A stretch of 64,000 nucleotides of DNA from Amantichitinum ursilacus (GCF_001294205.1 NZ_LAQT01000010.1:1-64000); one strand, 5' to 3'. Positions 33,587-43,470 are shown, counted from the first letter of the stretch. The notes: generated by a model from the letters alone, not told the origin. Numbers and translations are program-made.

Positions 33587-34900
33587 TTAGCCGCCTGCCA
33601 GTTCGTCGGTTTTGGGGTAGACGCGCACCAGCAGAATGCGTGGCCCGCGCATCTTTTTGATGACCAGGCTAAAGGCGTCGAACTCGATGCGTTCACCTTC
33701 ATCCGGTACGCGGCCGGTTTGCAACTGCACCAGGCCACCGACGGTATCGGCATCGCCACTTTCGATATCCACGCCCAGCGCGCGCTCCAGCGTAATCACC
33801 GGCAGATTGCCTTTGCCGATCATCGAACCGTCGTCGAGCATGGTCCAGTCGTCCTGGTTCTGGCGGAATTCGTCGCGGATTTCACCGACCATCGCGCTCA
33901 GCAAGTTATCCATGGTGATAAAGCCCAGCGGCTCGCCATCGCCATACGCGACGATGGCAAAGTGCGGCGCGCCGCGGCGCAGGCGGTCGAGCAGATCGCG
34001 CGCCATCAGCGTGGGGGGCACCACTTCGGCCGGGCGCACCAGCGGGTCGAGCGTGTTGCCGAGTCGGCCATAGCGGTTGGCCAGAAAGATGTCTTTAACG
34101 TGGACGATGCCCTCCACCTTGCCCACCTGGTTGAGGTAGGGGTAGCGGCTGTAGCGATGCTGCGCCATGCGGTCCAGGTTGGCTTCCAGCGGCTCGCGCG
34201 CGTCCAGGCAGACGGCTTCGGTAAACGGGTGCATCAGGTCGGCGACATCCAGCGTGGGAAAGTCCAGCGACTGCGCCAGCACACGCCATTCCTTGCGGCT
34301 GCGCGACGCGTCGGGCTTGCTGCTGCGTAGGATCAGCTTGAGTTCGTCGGCGGAATATTCGCTGTCGTGGCCGTGTTCGGGGCCCAGGCCCACCACTTTG
34401 AGCACCAGCGTGGCGCTGGTATTAAGCGCCCAGATGGCCGGGTACATGGTCCAGTAAAACGCGTACAGCGGTGGCGCGGTCCACAGGCCGATTTGTGCGG
34501 AGCGGCGGATGGCCAGCGATTTGGGCGCGAGTTCGCCCACCACGATATGCAGAAACGAGATAGTGAAAAACGCGACAGCAAACGACACGCCGTGGATGAT
34601 TTCGATGCTGGTCACGCCCAGCGCGTGCATCAGCGGCTCGATCAGCTGCGCAAAAGCAGGCTCGCCCACCCAGCCCAGACCCAGCGAGGCCAGCGTAATG
34701 CCCAGCTGGCAGGCGGAGAGATAGGCATCCAGATTGCTGTGGGTTTTTTCGAGAATGCGGCCGCGCCAGCCATAGATGCGGGCCATGGCCTTGACCTGGG
34801 TGGCGCGCAGTTTGACCAGCCCGAATTCGGCGGCCACAAAGAAACCGTTGAGGAAAACCAGCGCAAAGGCCAGCAACACTAACAGGAGACTACTGCTCAT
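33587..34900 (-). CDS. CNNM/CorB-type membrane protein with CBS pair and CorC_HlyC domain (hemolysin family)
   Basis: 437 residues in three modules. A DUF21/CNNM membrane domain covers about residues 1-200, with VFLNGFFVAAEFGLVKLR at the start, LDAYLSACQLGITLASLGLGW and VGELAPKSLAIR. Two CBS repeats span about residues 210-330 (LDAREPLEANLDRMAQHRYSRYP; PHFAIVAYGDGEPLGFITMDN). A C-terminal transporter-associated domain spans about residues 345-432. Relatives such as CorB, YtfL and PaeA transport magnesium or polyamines; old annotations say hemolysin. The substrate is unassigned. Palindromic repeats lie directly upstream. Confidence 0.9.
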   Translation of the reverse strand: MSSSLLLVLLAFALVFLNGFFVAAEFGLVKLRATQVKAMARIYGWRGRILEKTHSNLDAYLSACQLGITLASLGLGWVGEPAFAQLIEPLMHALGVTSIEIIHGVSFAVAFFTISFLHIVVGELAPKSLAIRRSAQIGLWTAPPLYAFYWTMYPAIWALNTSATLVLKVVGLGPEHGHDSEYSADELKLILRSSKPDASRSRKEWRVLAQSLDFPTLDVADLMHPFTEAVCLDAREPLEANLDRMAQHRYSRYPYLNQVGKVEGIVHVKDIFLANRYGRLGNTLDPLVRPAEVVPPTLMARDLLDRLRRGAPHFAIVAYGDGEPLGFITMDNLLSAMVGEIRDEFRQNQDDWTMLDDGSMIGKGNLPVITLERALGVDIESGDADTVGGLVQLQTGRVPDEGERIEFDAFSLVIKKMRGPRILLVRVYPKTDELAGG

Positions 34901-34993
34901 CAGGTCGGTGAAAGCGAAGGGGAATGGGGGTCACTCTAACATGCCCGGCGGCAGCGGGGGCTTGGCATGCAGCCCGCCCACCCGCGGCGAACG

Positions 34994-35233
34994 CATAGGG
35001 TGGGTCTCGACCCACCGTCCAAAGTGGCGTAGCAAAGCGCTGCGGCCCGACCCTCGGCTTTGGATGGTGGGTCTAGACCCACCCCATGGGTAGCGGGCGA
35101 TCAACCGTTTCTTGCGCCGAATTTGCGCATAGTGTGGGGCTCGGCGCCCCCGTCGAGACCCACCGTCCAAAGCGGCGTAGCAAAGCGCAGCGGCCCGAGC
35201 CTCGGCTTTGGATGGTGGGTCTAGACCCACCCT
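34994..35233. repeat. Two palindromic REP/MITE-like units
   Basis: The first unit, 34994-35088, runs from CATAGGGTGGGTC to GACCCACCCCATG. The second, about 35139-35233, has a degenerate left end in which the palindrome is interrupted by GGCGCCCCCGTC, and a normal right end GACCCACCCTATG. Interiors match each other (GTCCAAAG, GGCGTAGCAAAGCGC, CTCGGCTTTGGAT). Both units are followed by the same GATCAACCGTTTCTTGCGCC sequence, so the duplication covered about 145 bp. A further hairpin GGGGTGGG/CCCCACCCC at 35280-35301 precedes the hemY stop. Confidence 0.85.
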
Positions 35234-35305
35234 ATGGATAGCGGGCGATCAACCGTTTCTTGCGCCGCAGTCGCGCTTGGGGTGGGTGGAGCCCCACCCC
35301 ATCGG

Positions 35306-36502
35306 TTAACGGCCCAACGCCAGTTCGAGGCTGGCGCGGTAATGGCGCGCGGCTTCTTCGTGGCGGTCGAGTTGTTCCAGCAAGCTGGCCAGTTCGGCAT
35401 GAGCCAGTGCGGTTTTTTCGACGGCCAGGCAGGCTTCGAGGTAGTTCTGCGCTTTGCCCCACAAGCTGCGTGCGTGGCACAAACGGCCCAGCGTCAGCAG
35501 CAGCTGGTAATCGTTGGGACGCGTGTGCAGCCAGGTTTCCGCCAGTTGCAGTTGTTGTACGCGCGCTTCGGCGGGCAGATGCAAGCGGCCGTAGCGTTCG
35601 ACCAGCTCGGGCGACCATTGCAGCGCCAATGCTTCTTCGATGATGCGGCGCGCGTCTTCCGGCGCATCGTGCGCCACCAGTTGGTCGACCATCGCCAGCA
35701 CAATCGCGGGCGCTTGTTTGTCGTCGGCGCTGAGCTTGCTCCACCACACTTTCAGCTCCGCCAGCGACATCGGCACGCTGGCCAGCAACGACAACTGCGC
35801 CTGGATACGGATACGGCTGGCCTGCGCGGCGTCCAGCGCTTCGGAGCGCGACAACTGGTCCACCAGTTGCAGCACCGCTTGCGGGTCGTCTTCGCGCTGG
35901 CGCAAACGCAATTCCAGTCGCATGGCCGCGGTCAGCTTGGGCGAAATCGCACGCGCTTCGGCGATGGCGACATCGGCGTCGGCATAGCGGCGCTCATCCA
36001 GATACAGCTCGGCCATATTCATGGCCAGCGCCAGCTTTTGCGGGCCACCCAGCTTTTGCTTGAGATCGGCAAAGTGCTTGTCGCGGCGCGCAAAGTCGCG
36101 CATCGCATGGGCAGCGCGGGCGGCCAGCAAACCGTTGACCGCAATCGCTTCCTGCGCGGTACTCAGCGCCAGCGCCTCGGCGGCCAGGCGTTCGGCGCGT
36201 TGATAGCGGCCTTCAAAAAACGCGATGCGCGCTTCGCGCTCCAGCTTGATCGAGGCATCCAGCCGCTGGCGTTCGCGATACTTGCGCACGCGTGTGGGCA
36301 AGCCGCCCAGCTCGGCCACCACGCGGGTGATCGCGTACACGATCACCACGGTGAGCACCACCAGCAGGATAAATACGTTGATCGAAATTTCGATGCGCCA
36401 CGGCGGCACAAACAACAGCGCGTAACCAGTGTTGAGTTGCGCAAACAACGTCACACCGACCGCAAGCGCAAACAGCGCAACCAGCCAGATCAATATCTTC
36501 AC
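35306..36502 (-). CDS. hemY: HemY protein (heme operon TPR membrane protein)
   Basis: 398 residues. Two N-terminal transmembrane segments (KILIWLVALFALAVGVTLFA and FILLVVLTVVIVYAITRVV) are followed by about 320 residues of TPR-type helical repeats (EGRYQRAERLAAEALALS; LAMNMAELYLDERRYADAD; AHAELASLLEQLDRHEEAARHY). This is the proteobacterial HemY of the hemCDXY operon, not protoporphyrinogen oxidase. Its exact role is unsettled; it is thought to organise or regulate coproporphyrinogen/heme enzymes at the membrane. The ATG overlaps the hemX stop by four bases. Confidence 0.93.
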   Translation of the reverse strand: MKILIWLVALFALAVGVTLFAQLNTGYALLFVPPWRIEISINVFILLVVLTVVIVYAITRVVAELGGLPTRVRKYRERQRLDASIKLEREARIAFFEGRYQRAERLAAEALALSTAQEAIAVNGLLAARAAHAMRDFARRDKHFADLKQKLGGPQKLALAMNMAELYLDERRYADADVAIAEARAISPKLTAAMRLELRLRQREDDPQAVLQLVDQLSRSEALDAAQASRIRIQAQLSLLASVPMSLAELKVWWSKLSADDKQAPAIVLAMVDQLVAHDAPEDARRIIEEALALQWSPELVERYGRLHLPAEARVQQLQLAETWLHTRPNDYQLLLTLGRLCHARSLWGKAQNYLEACLAVEKTALAHAELASLLEQLDRHEEAARHYRASLELALGR

Positions 36503-37539
36503 GGCTTGGCCCTTTCCGCCACGGCGCGCGCATTACGCACGGCGGCCAGGCTGGTGTCGAGCGTGGGCAGCGTCAGCGTCAGCGACGCTTGCGCCAGTTG
36601 CTTGATGCGCGCCTGCACTTCTTGCGTGTTGGCGGCGCTGTTATCGAAATACTGCTGCAGATATTTCTGCGCGGCGGCCAGGTCGGCGCTGTACGACTTT
36701 TGATCGTGGCGCAACAAGGCGCTGCGCGCATCCAGCAAACGCAGCTTGATGTTCTCGCGCAAAAAGAAAGCCTGGTCCGGCGACAGCAGCACGGCGTCGG
36801 GCTTGTCCATGCGGCGGATGACGATCAGTTGCTTCAGCTCGTTCCAGACTTCGCTACCAAAGTCGGTGACGGCGCCGCGCGATGCAGGCTGGTTACCCAG
36901 CGGCACCACCGGATGCGTGTCGATGGCCAGTGGCAGACGGTCCAGCGTTTCCATCACGCTGTCCAGTTGCGCGGTCATGCCGACGATATCGAGCGCGGGC
37001 AGTGTTTTGAGCTTCTCGATATCTTTGCTGAGTACCTGGCGCACGGTGATCAGCTCGGGCTTGTTCAGCTCCAGCAGCTTCTGGTCGGCGCTGTTGAGCG
37101 CCACCAGCGCGGCGTCCACACCGCCCGCCAGTTGCAGTTGCTGGCTGGCGGCGGTGAGCGTTTGTTCGATATCAGCCAGCGCGCGTTGGGTTTCGGTACG
37201 GGTGAGGCTGTCGTACAGATTGTTGAGCGTGGCCTGTTGGCCCTGCGCCTGCTGATCATGCGCGGTAAGCAGCGCCAGCTCTTGCTCCATCGTGCGCAAC
37301 CGCGTTTGCGATGCGGTAAATGCGGCTTGCGCTTCGTTGGCGCGCTGCGTTTGCACGGCCAGTTGCGCAGCCAGATGGTCTTTTAGCGCGGCGGTTTGCT
37401 GCTGCTCATAGATAAATGCGCCCGCAGCGGCGATCAGCGCCAGGCCACCCAGCACGAGTGCCACTTGCGGCGGGCCAAAGCGCTTGGGCGCGGTGTTCGG
37501 CGTAAAGGCAGCCGAGAGAGAATCTTGTTCCAGTGTCAT
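36499..37539 (-). CDS. hemX: HemX membrane protein (uroporphyrinogen-III C-methyltransferase-like)
   Basis: 346 residues from MTLEQDSLSAAFTPN. One transmembrane helix (VALVLGGLALIAAAGAFIY, near residue 28) is followed by a long coiled coil (Gln/Ala-rich, about residues 50-130) and a periplasmic domain with SEVWNELKQLIVIRR and LLSPDQAFFLRENIKLRLL, the HemX signature. Despite the old name, it has no methyltransferase motifs. It follows hemD with an ATGA overlap and ends in an ATGA overlap with hemY. The reading frame open back to 37758 overlaps hemD and is not used. Confidence 0.92.
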   Translation of the reverse strand: MTLEQDSLSAAFTPNTAPKRFGPPQVALVLGGLALIAAAGAFIYEQQQTAALKDHLAAQLAVQTQRANEAQAAFTASQTRLRTMEQELALLTAHDQQAQGQQATLNNLYDSLTRTETQRALADIEQTLTAASQQLQLAGGVDAALVALNSADQKLLELNKPELITVRQVLSKDIEKLKTLPALDIVGMTAQLDSVMETLDRLPLAIDTHPVVPLGNQPASRGAVTDFGSEVWNELKQLIVIRRMDKPDAVLLSPDQAFFLRENIKLRLLDARSALLRHDQKSYSADLAAAQKYLQQYFDNSAANTQEVQARIKQLAQASLTLTLPTLDTSLAAVRNARAVAERAKP

Positions 37540-38315
37540 GGCGTCCTGTTGAAATGACGGCACAGCGTGTTCACGATGCCTTGGTCCCCCGCTTCGGTCA
37601 GCACGTGCCGGCTGGCGCCATGGTGCGCCAGGACAGCGGCAATGCGCGGGTGTGGCGTGAAATACTGCATGGATTGTAGCCGCTGGACAAGCGCGGCTCC
37701 AGACTGCGTAAACAGGTAAGCGGCGGCTTCGGAGCTGGAAACGATGATGCCATCGCAACCGGCGTCCAGCAGACGCGCCAGTGTGGCGGCATCAAGCTGC
37801 GGTGGCAATCGGCGATAAGCCGACACGATATCGACCTGCGCGCCGCGGGCGATCAGCGTTTGCGCCAGCACTTCGCGCCCGCCATTGCCACGCAAAATCA
37901 GCACGCGCTGGCCCTGGATTACCTCGGGCGCAAAGGCGGCTTCGGCCAGCAAGCCTTCGCTATCAAATTGCGTGGCTGGGCAGATGATTTGCTCGTCGCG
38001 CAAACCGAGTTCGCGCGCGCGGCGGGCGCTGCCGGGGCCGACCACCGCCAACGGCACGTCGGCGGGCCAGGCTTGCTCACCCAGTTGCGCAAACACCGAA
38101 TCGAGCGCCGAGGGGCTGATGGCGATGGCCACGGCGTAGTCGCCCAATCGTGCCAGCGCCGCGTGCAAAACCTGCGGGTCTTCCGGCGGCAGGATTTGCA
38201 GCAGCGGCACGCGCACCGGCGTGGCCCCCGCTTGCTGCAACAGGTCGCACAGTGGGTCAGCCTGCGCCTGCGGCCGGGTAACCCACAGGCGGCGACCTTG
38301 CAGCGCCAGCGACAT
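37536..38315 (-). CDS. hemD: Uroporphyrinogen-III synthase
   Basis: HemD cyclises hydroxymethylbilane with inversion of ring D to uroporphyrinogen III, the precursor of heme, siroheme and cobalamin. 259 residues: RLWVTRPQAQADPLCDLLQQAG at the N-terminus, AIAISPSALDSVF, VGPGSARRARELGL, and SSSEAAAYLFTQSG near residue 175. These loosely conserved blocks are the HemD pattern, and its place between hemC and hemX makes the call firm. The start lies three bases after the hemC stop. Confidence 0.94.
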   Translation of the reverse strand: MSLALQGRRLWVTRPQAQADPLCDLLQQAGATPVRVPLLQILPPEDPQVLHAALARLGDYAVAIAISPSALDSVFAQLGEQAWPADVPLAVVGPGSARRARELGLRDEQIICPATQFDSEGLLAEAAFAPEVIQGQRVLILRGNGGREVLAQTLIARGAQVDIVSAYRRLPPQLDAATLARLLDAGCDGIIVSSSEAAAYLFTQSGAALVQRLQSMQYFTPHPRIAAVLAHHGASRHVLTEAGDQGIVNTLCRHFNRTP

Positions 38316-38318
38316 CGC

Positions 38319-39254
38319 TTATTGGCCCAGCGTTTTAAGGATTTCGGCGGCGCCTTCAGTCAGCAGCAGATCGGCCACCTGATTGCCCAGGCCATCGGCC
38401 GCCGCACGCGACCCATTGGCTTCGGCATAGACGATGTCACTGCCATCGGGGCTGGCGACAAAGCTGCGCAGGCGCAAAAAGCCGTCATCGTCTTCGGCAA
38501 ACGCACCCAGCGGCACCTGGCAAGAACCACCGAGGCGGCGCGACACCGCGCGTTCGGCTTCCACACACGCGGCCGTCGCAGCGTGGTTCAGCGGGGCCAG
38601 CAGCGCTTTCAGATCATCGCGGCTGGCCAGGATTTCGATGCCCAGCGCGCCCTGCCCCGGTGCGGGCAGGCTGTCTTCGGCACTCATCAGCGCGCGGACG
38701 CGCTCGCCCATCTCCAGGCGGATCAGGCCGGCGGCGGCGAGGATGATGGCGTCGTATTCGCCTTCGTCCAGTTTGCGCAGCCGCGTGTTGATATTGCCGC
38801 GCAACGGCTTGATGACCAGATGCGGAAAGCGTGCGCGCAGCTGGCTTTCGCGGCGCAGGCTGGAGGTGCCCACCACCGCACCGGCGGGTAAGTCGGCCAC
38901 GGCGGCGTAGGTATTCGAGACAAACGCATCAAACGGCGATTCGCGCTCCGCCACGGCGGCCATGGCAAAGCCTTCCGGCAGCACCATCGGCACATCTTTC
39001 ATCGAGTGCACGGCCAGATCGGCGCGGCCATCCTGCAGCGCGGTTTCGAGTTCTTTAACAAACAGGCCCTTGCCACCGATTTTGTTAAGGGTGACATCAA
39101 GAATGCGATCGCCTTGCGTGGTCATACCCAGCAGCTCAACCGTCAGGCCGGGGTACAGCGCCAGCAGACGGTCGCGGATATGGTGGGCTTGCCACAGCGC
39201 CAGCGGGCTTTCACGCGTGGCGATGACGAGACGGGTAGGAGCGGTAGTGGTCAT
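38319..39254 (-). CDS. hemC: Hydroxymethylbilane synthase (porphobilinogen deaminase)
   Basis: HemC polymerises four porphobilinogens to hydroxymethylbilane. 311 residues: [53 protein letters not shown] with catalytic Asp, [37 protein letters not shown], and the cofactor site [14 protein letters not shown], in which Cys near residue 242 binds the dipyrromethane. It is the first gene of the hemCDXY operon; a palindromic repeat lies between it and polA. Confidence 0.97.
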   Translation of the reverse strand: MTTTAPTRLVIATRESPLALWQAHHIRDRLLALYPGLTVELLGMTTQGDRILDVTLNKIGGKGLFVKELETALQDGRADLAVHSMKDVPMVLPEGFAMAAVAERESPFDAFVSNTYAAVADLPAGAVVGTSSLRRESQLRARFPHLVIKPLRGNINTRLRKLDEGEYDAIILAAAGLIRLEMGERVRALMSAEDSLPAPGQGALGIEILASRDDLKALLAPLNHAATAACVEAERAVSRRLGGSCQVPLGAFAEDDDGFLRLRSFVASPDGSDIVYAEANGSRAAADGLGNQVADLLLTEGAAEILKTLGQ

Positions 39255-39273
39255 CTTTTCAAATCACAGAGTT

Positions 39274-39454
39274 ATGGGGTGGGTCCGGACGGGGGCGCCT
39301 GGTCCCACCGTTCAAAGCCATGGGCACATGGCGCAGCATCAGGCACAGCATCCGGCACAGCACGGCCCCAGGTTTGAACGCCGTAAGGAGTCCATAGCAA
39401 AGGCCACAGCATCAGCCAGCGCCTTTGGAGGGTGGGTCTTGACCCACCCTATGG
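39274..39454. repeat. Palindromic REP/MITE-like unit, insertion variant
   Basis: The left end is GGTGGGTCCGGAC followed by GGGGGCGCCTGGT and then CCCACC, so the usual palindrome is split. The right end is GGTGGGTCTTGACCCACC followed by CTATGG. The interior is longer than in other copies (total about 180 bp). The GACGGGGGCGCC insert is shared, in reverse orientation, with the degenerate end at about 35150. The unit fills the gap between the polA stop and the hemC start. Confidence 0.8.
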
Positions 39455-42181
39455 TCAGTGGGCTTGATCCCAGTTAAGGCCGATGCCGACATCGGCCACC
39501 AACGGTACTTTCAGCGCCGCCACGTCCGCCATGATCTTGGGCAATTGTTCCTGCACCAGCGCAACTTCGGCATCGGGTACTTCGAGGATCAGTTCATCGT
39601 GCACCTGCAGCACCAGCCGGCTGGTGAGCGGGCCGTTGCTCAGCCAGTCGTGGGTAGCCAGCATCGCCAGCTTGATCAGGTCCGCTGCGGTGCCTTGCAT
39701 CGGCGCGTTGATCGCCGCGCGTTCGGCCCCGGCGCGTTGCATCGGGTTGGCGGCCTTGATGGTGGGCAGCCACAGCTTGCGGCCGAACACGGTTTCGACA
39801 AAGCCACGCTGGCGCGCTTCGGCGCGAGTGCGTTCCATATACGCGGCCACACCGGGAAAACGGCCGAAGTAGCGGTCGATATAGTTCTGCGCGGCGCTGC
39901 GTTCAATCTCCAGCGATTGCGCCAGGCCAAATGCGCTCATGCCATAGATCAGGCCAAAGTTGATGGTCTTGGCATAACGGCGTTGCTCCGGCGACACCTC
40001 GATCGGCATCACGCTGAATACTTCGGCGGCAGTGGCGCGGTGCACGTCCATGCCTTCCTGGAACGCCTTCAGCAGCGCTTCGTCGCCCGACAGATGCGCC
40101 ATGATGCGCAACTCAATCTGCGAATAATCGGCCGAGATAATCTTGTGCCCCAGCGGCGCAATAAATGCCTCGCGGATGCGCCGGCCTTCGGCGGTGCGGA
40201 TCGGGATGTTCTGCAGATTAGGGTCGCTGGAACTCAACCGCCCGGTCACCGCCACGGTCTGGTTAAAGCTGGTGTGCACGCGGCCCGTAGCCGGGTTGAG
40301 CATGCTGCCCAGCTTGTCGGTATAGGTGGATTTCAGCTTGGACAGGCTGCGATGTTCCAGCAGCACTTTGGGCAGCGGAAAATCCTTGGCCAGTTCTTGC
40401 AGCACATCTTCATCGGTGGATGGCGCGCCCTTCGGCGTTTTTTTGGTCACCGGCAGGCCGAGCTTTTCAAAAAAGATTTCGCCAATCTGCTTGGGACTGC
40501 CCAGGTTGAACGGCATGCCAGCCAGTTCGTAGGCTTGCTGTTCCAGCGAGATCAAGCGCAAGCCCAGCTCATGGCTTTGCTTGCTGAGCAATTGCGCATC
40601 CAGCAGCACGCCGGTGCGTTCCATCTGGAACAACACATCGCGCACCGGCAATTCGATATCGCGATACAGCGCTTCCAGCCGCGGTTCTTGCGCCAGTCGT
40701 TCTTGCAGCGCGGCGGCCAGGCGCAGCGCGATATCGGCATCCTCGGCGGCATAATCGGTGGCTTGTTCGATGGCGACTTCATCAAAGCCGATCTGCTTGG
40801 CGCCTTTGCCGCACAGATCTTCATATTTGATGGTGGTTTCGCCCAGTTCGCGCTCGGCCTGGTCGTCCAGATTGTGGCGTTCGTGGCTGGCCAGCACATA
40901 GGACATCAACAGCGTGTCGTCGGCCACGCCCCGTAGCGTGATGCCGTGGTTGGCAAACACGTGCTGATCGTATTTAAGGTTCTGCCCCAGCTTTTTGTGG
41001 GTGGGCGATTCCAGCCACGGTTTGAGCTGCGCCAGCGTTTCATCAAACGGCAGCTGGTCGGCGGCGGCGGTGCCGCGGTGCGCCAAGGGCAGATAGGCGG
41101 CCTGGCCCGGCGCAATCGCAATCGAGATACCGACGATGCGCGCGCGCAGCGGATCAAGACTGGTGGTTTCGGTATCCACCGATACCACGTCGGCATCGTG
41201 GATTTTCGTCAGCCAGGCGGCCAGTTGTTCGGGCGTGCGGATGGCCTCGTAATGGCGTTCCACCTTGCTGACCGGCGCGGCCACGGCTTCGGTGCCCGGC
41301 AACACGCCCGCGCCATCGGCGATGCGGGTTTCGGCTTCGCGCAGCCAGGTGCGGAAGTTGTAGCGGCGGAACATTTCCAGCAGCGTATGCCAGTCTTCGT
41401 GCGTGGGGGCCAGGTCCAGCAGTTGGTTGGGCAGTTCCTGGGTCAGATCGACATCGCATTTGATGGTGACCAGGCTGCGGCCGGTGGGCAGCCATGCCAG
41501 CGTATCGCGCAGATTTTGCCCGACCACGCCGCCGATCTTGTCGGCATTGGCCACCAGGTTATCCAGCGTCTGATATTCGGCCAGCCATTTGGCCGCGGTC
41601 TTGGGGCCGCATTTGGGCACGCCGGGCACGTTGTCGACGGTATCGCCCACCAGCGTCAGAAAATCGACGATCTGATCGGGCCGCACACCAAATTTGGCCA
41701 GCACACCGGCTTCGTCCAGCACTTCTTCGGTCATGCTGTTTTCGATGCGCACGCAACCGTTAACCAGCTGCGCCATATCCTTGTCGCCGGTGGAGAGGAT
41801 GGTTTCGATGCCTTGGGTGCAGGCCACCAGCGCCAGCGTGCCGATCACGTCATCGGCCTCAACGCCATCCACGCACAGAATCGGCACGCCAAACGCGCGC
41901 ACGGCGGCATGGATGGGCTCCACTTGCGAGCGCAGTTCGTCGGGCATCGGCGGGCGTTGAGCTTTGTACTCAGGGTAGATATCGTCGCGAAACGTCTTGC
42001 CCTTGGCGTCAAACACACAGGCGATGTAATCGGCCGGCGTGGTCTGGCGCAGTTTGCGCAGCATGTTCACAAAGCCGTAGATGGCGTTGGTGGGCGTGCC
42101 ATCGGGGGCCGACAGTTCGCGGATCGCATGAAAAGCGCGGTACAGATAAGACGAACCATCAATGAGCAAAAGCCTGGGCAT
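39455..42181 (-). CDS. polA: DNA polymerase I
   Basis: Repair and Okazaki-fragment polymerase, 908 residues from MPRLLLIDGSSYLYRAFHA. 5' nuclease domain: about residues 1-290 (CVDGVEADDVIGTLAL; STGDKDMAQLV). 3'-5' exonuclease: about 310-490 with VVSVDTETTSLDPLRARIVG keeping the metal-binding Asp and Glu. Polymerase domain: palm motif A ISADYSQIELRIMAHLSGDE, finger RRYAKTINFGLIYGMSAFGL, and motif C LQVHDELILEVP. All catalytic residues are present, so all three activities are expected. GAGGG lies upstream of the start at 42181; the frame to 42250 is an extension. Confidence 0.97.
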   Translation of the reverse strand: MPRLLLIDGSSYLYRAFHAIRELSAPDGTPTNAIYGFVNMLRKLRQTTPADYIACVFDAKGKTFRDDIYPEYKAQRPPMPDELRSQVEPIHAAVRAFGVPILCVDGVEADDVIGTLALVACTQGIETILSTGDKDMAQLVNGCVRIENSMTEEVLDEAGVLAKFGVRPDQIVDFLTLVGDTVDNVPGVPKCGPKTAAKWLAEYQTLDNLVANADKIGGVVGQNLRDTLAWLPTGRSLVTIKCDVDLTQELPNQLLDLAPTHEDWHTLLEMFRRYNFRTWLREAETRIADGAGVLPGTEAVAAPVSKVERHYEAIRTPEQLAAWLTKIHDADVVSVDTETTSLDPLRARIVGISIAIAPGQAAYLPLAHRGTAAADQLPFDETLAQLKPWLESPTHKKLGQNLKYDQHVFANHGITLRGVADDTLLMSYVLASHERHNLDDQAERELGETTIKYEDLCGKGAKQIGFDEVAIEQATDYAAEDADIALRLAAALQERLAQEPRLEALYRDIELPVRDVLFQMERTGVLLDAQLLSKQSHELGLRLISLEQQAYELAGMPFNLGSPKQIGEIFFEKLGLPVTKKTPKGAPSTDEDVLQELAKDFPLPKVLLEHRSLSKLKSTYTDKLGSMLNPATGRVHTSFNQTVAVTGRLSSSDPNLQNIPIRTAEGRRIREAFIAPLGHKIISADYSQIELRIMAHLSGDEALLKAFQEGMDVHRATAAEVFSVMPIEVSPEQRRYAKTINFGLIYGMSAFGLAQSLEIERSAAQNYIDRYFGRFPGVAAYMERTRAEARQRGFVETVFGRKLWLPTIKAANPMQRAGAERAAINAPMQGTAADLIKLAMLATHDWLSNGPLTSRLVLQVHDELILEVPDAEVALVQEQLPKIMADVAALKVPLVADVGIGLNWDQAH

Positions 42182-42261
42182 CAGGGCAAACCCTCTTATA
42201 CTGGAAACCGGACGACGCCCTCGCCGCCCGGCTTTATTCACAAACATCAAAAGATACGATC

Positions 42262-42999
42262 ATGAGCTTGAAAGACAAGCTGCCGCAGTATTCTGACCCG
42301 TCCATGGCCACAGAAGACCTGCAGCAATGGCGCACCCGCGAGTCGTGGCGCGTGTTTGAAATCATGGCGGAATTTGTAGAAGCCACCGAACGTTTACAGC
42401 CGATCCAGCCTGCTGTTTCGATCTTTGGCTCGGCGCGTACGCCAGTCAGCCATCCGTATTATAAGCTGACCGAACAACTGGCCCGCTTGTTATCTGATGC
42501 CGGCTTTGCGGTGATCTCGGGCGGTGGCCCTGGCATTATGGAAGCGGCCAACAAAGGCGCGTTTGAGGGCAAGAGCCCGTCGGTGGGTTTGAATATCCAG
42601 TTGCCGCATGAGCAAAGCGGCAATCCGTATCAGGATATCAGCCAGAGCTTTCGCCACTTTTTTGCGCGCAAGGTGATGTTTGTGAAGCACGCGACGGCTT
42701 ATGTGGTGATGCCCGGTGGCTTTGGCACGCTGGACGAGCTAAGCGAAGCGTTAACGCTGATCCAGACGGGCAAGACCCGCAAGATTCCGGTGATTCTGAT
42801 GGGCAGTAGCTTCTGGGGCGGTATGGTCGAGTGGTTTCGAAGCACGCTGGTTAACGAAGGCATGATTGCCGCCCACGATATGAATCTGATCCAGGTGATC
42901 GACGAGCCAGAACAAGTCGTTAACGCCATTTTTGATTTTTATGAGACGCGTGGTTTCGAAATGTCGCCCGCCGAACGCGAGATGCAGTTCTCGCTCTAA
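42262..42999 (+). CDS. LOG-family protein (TIGR00730-type Rossmann fold)
   Basis: 245 residues. SIFGSARTPVSHPYYKLTEQLARLL, ISGGGPGIMEAANKGAFEG (nucleotide-binding loop) and YVVMPGGFGTLDELSEALTLIQTGK (PGGxGTxxE motif near residue 150). Members of this family release nucleobases from nucleoside monophosphates (cytokinin-activating LOG and the PpnN-like phosphoribohydrolases). The longer N-terminus and C-terminal FEMSPAEREMQFSL place it in the bacterial LOG-like group. It is divergent from polA with an 80-base gap. Confidence 0.86.
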   Translation: MSLKDKLPQYSDPSMATEDLQQWRTRESWRVFEIMAEFVEATERLQPIQPAVSIFGSARTPVSHPYYKLTEQLARLLSDAGFAVISGGGPGIMEAANKGAFEGKSPSVGLNIQLPHEQSGNPYQDISQSFRHFFARKVMFVKHATAYVVMPGGFGTLDELSEALTLIQTGKTRKIPVILMGSSFWGGMVEWFRSTLVNEGMIAAHDMNLIQVIDEPEQVVNAIFDFYETRGFEMSPAEREMQFSL

Positions 43000-43102
43000 G
43001 TGACGATGGACTCCGCGGATCGGATCGCCGTAATCCGCGCCGCGTCTTTAACCGTTATTTGCAGAGCACCCACAACAAAAAAGTGCCCAAGGAGAAACGC
43101 TC

Positions 43103-43456
43103 ATGCGCCCCCTCAACAAATTAGTCCCCCTGCTGGCCTTGCTGGCTGGGTTTGCCCAGGCCGCAGCCCCCAGCAATGGCAAGACCGAACCCGATGCCCC
43201 GCCGCCGCCGCCGATGCCCGCCACCGACAGCCCGGTGCAGGCCGCCGAACAACCCGAAGTGCGCATCATTGAAAAAGCCGATTCCACCGTCACCGAATAT
43301 CGTATGCACGGCAAGCTGTACATGATGAAAGTGACGCCCAAGGTGGGCGCGCCGTATTACATGGTCGACCGTGAAGGCAACGGCCGCTTTAGCGAATCAG
43401 GCGATCTGGGCGGTGACAACCTGGCGCCACCGCGCTGGGTTCTGGTTGAATTCTGA
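43103..43456 (+). CDS. DUF2782 periplasmic protein
   Basis: 117 residues with a signal peptide (MRPLNKLVPLLALLAGFAQA-A), a Pro-rich linker (DAPPPPPMPATD, residues 33-44), and the DUF2782 core: VRIIEKADSTVTEYRMHGKLYMMKVTPKVGAPYYMVDREG. This small family lies beside polA or thrB in many proteobacteria; its function is unknown. AAGGAG sits upstream of the ATG. A terminator follows, so it is probably a single-gene unit or the end of the LOG transcript. Confidence 0.88.
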   Translation: MRPLNKLVPLLALLAGFAQAAAPSNGKTEPDAPPPPPMPATDSPVQAAEQPEVRIIEKADSTVTEYRMHGKLYMMKVTPKVGAPYYMVDREGNGRFSESGDLGGDNLAPPRWVLVEF

Positions 43457-43470
43457 TAGCGGGTTTGAAA

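Noticed and set aside
35234-36703. Very long plus-strand open frame (489 codons) opposite hemY
   Set aside because: High G+C gives long open frames on the opposite strand. hemY on the minus strand has membrane helices, TPR repeats and operon overlaps; the plus-strand product is His/Gln/Arg-rich with no family.
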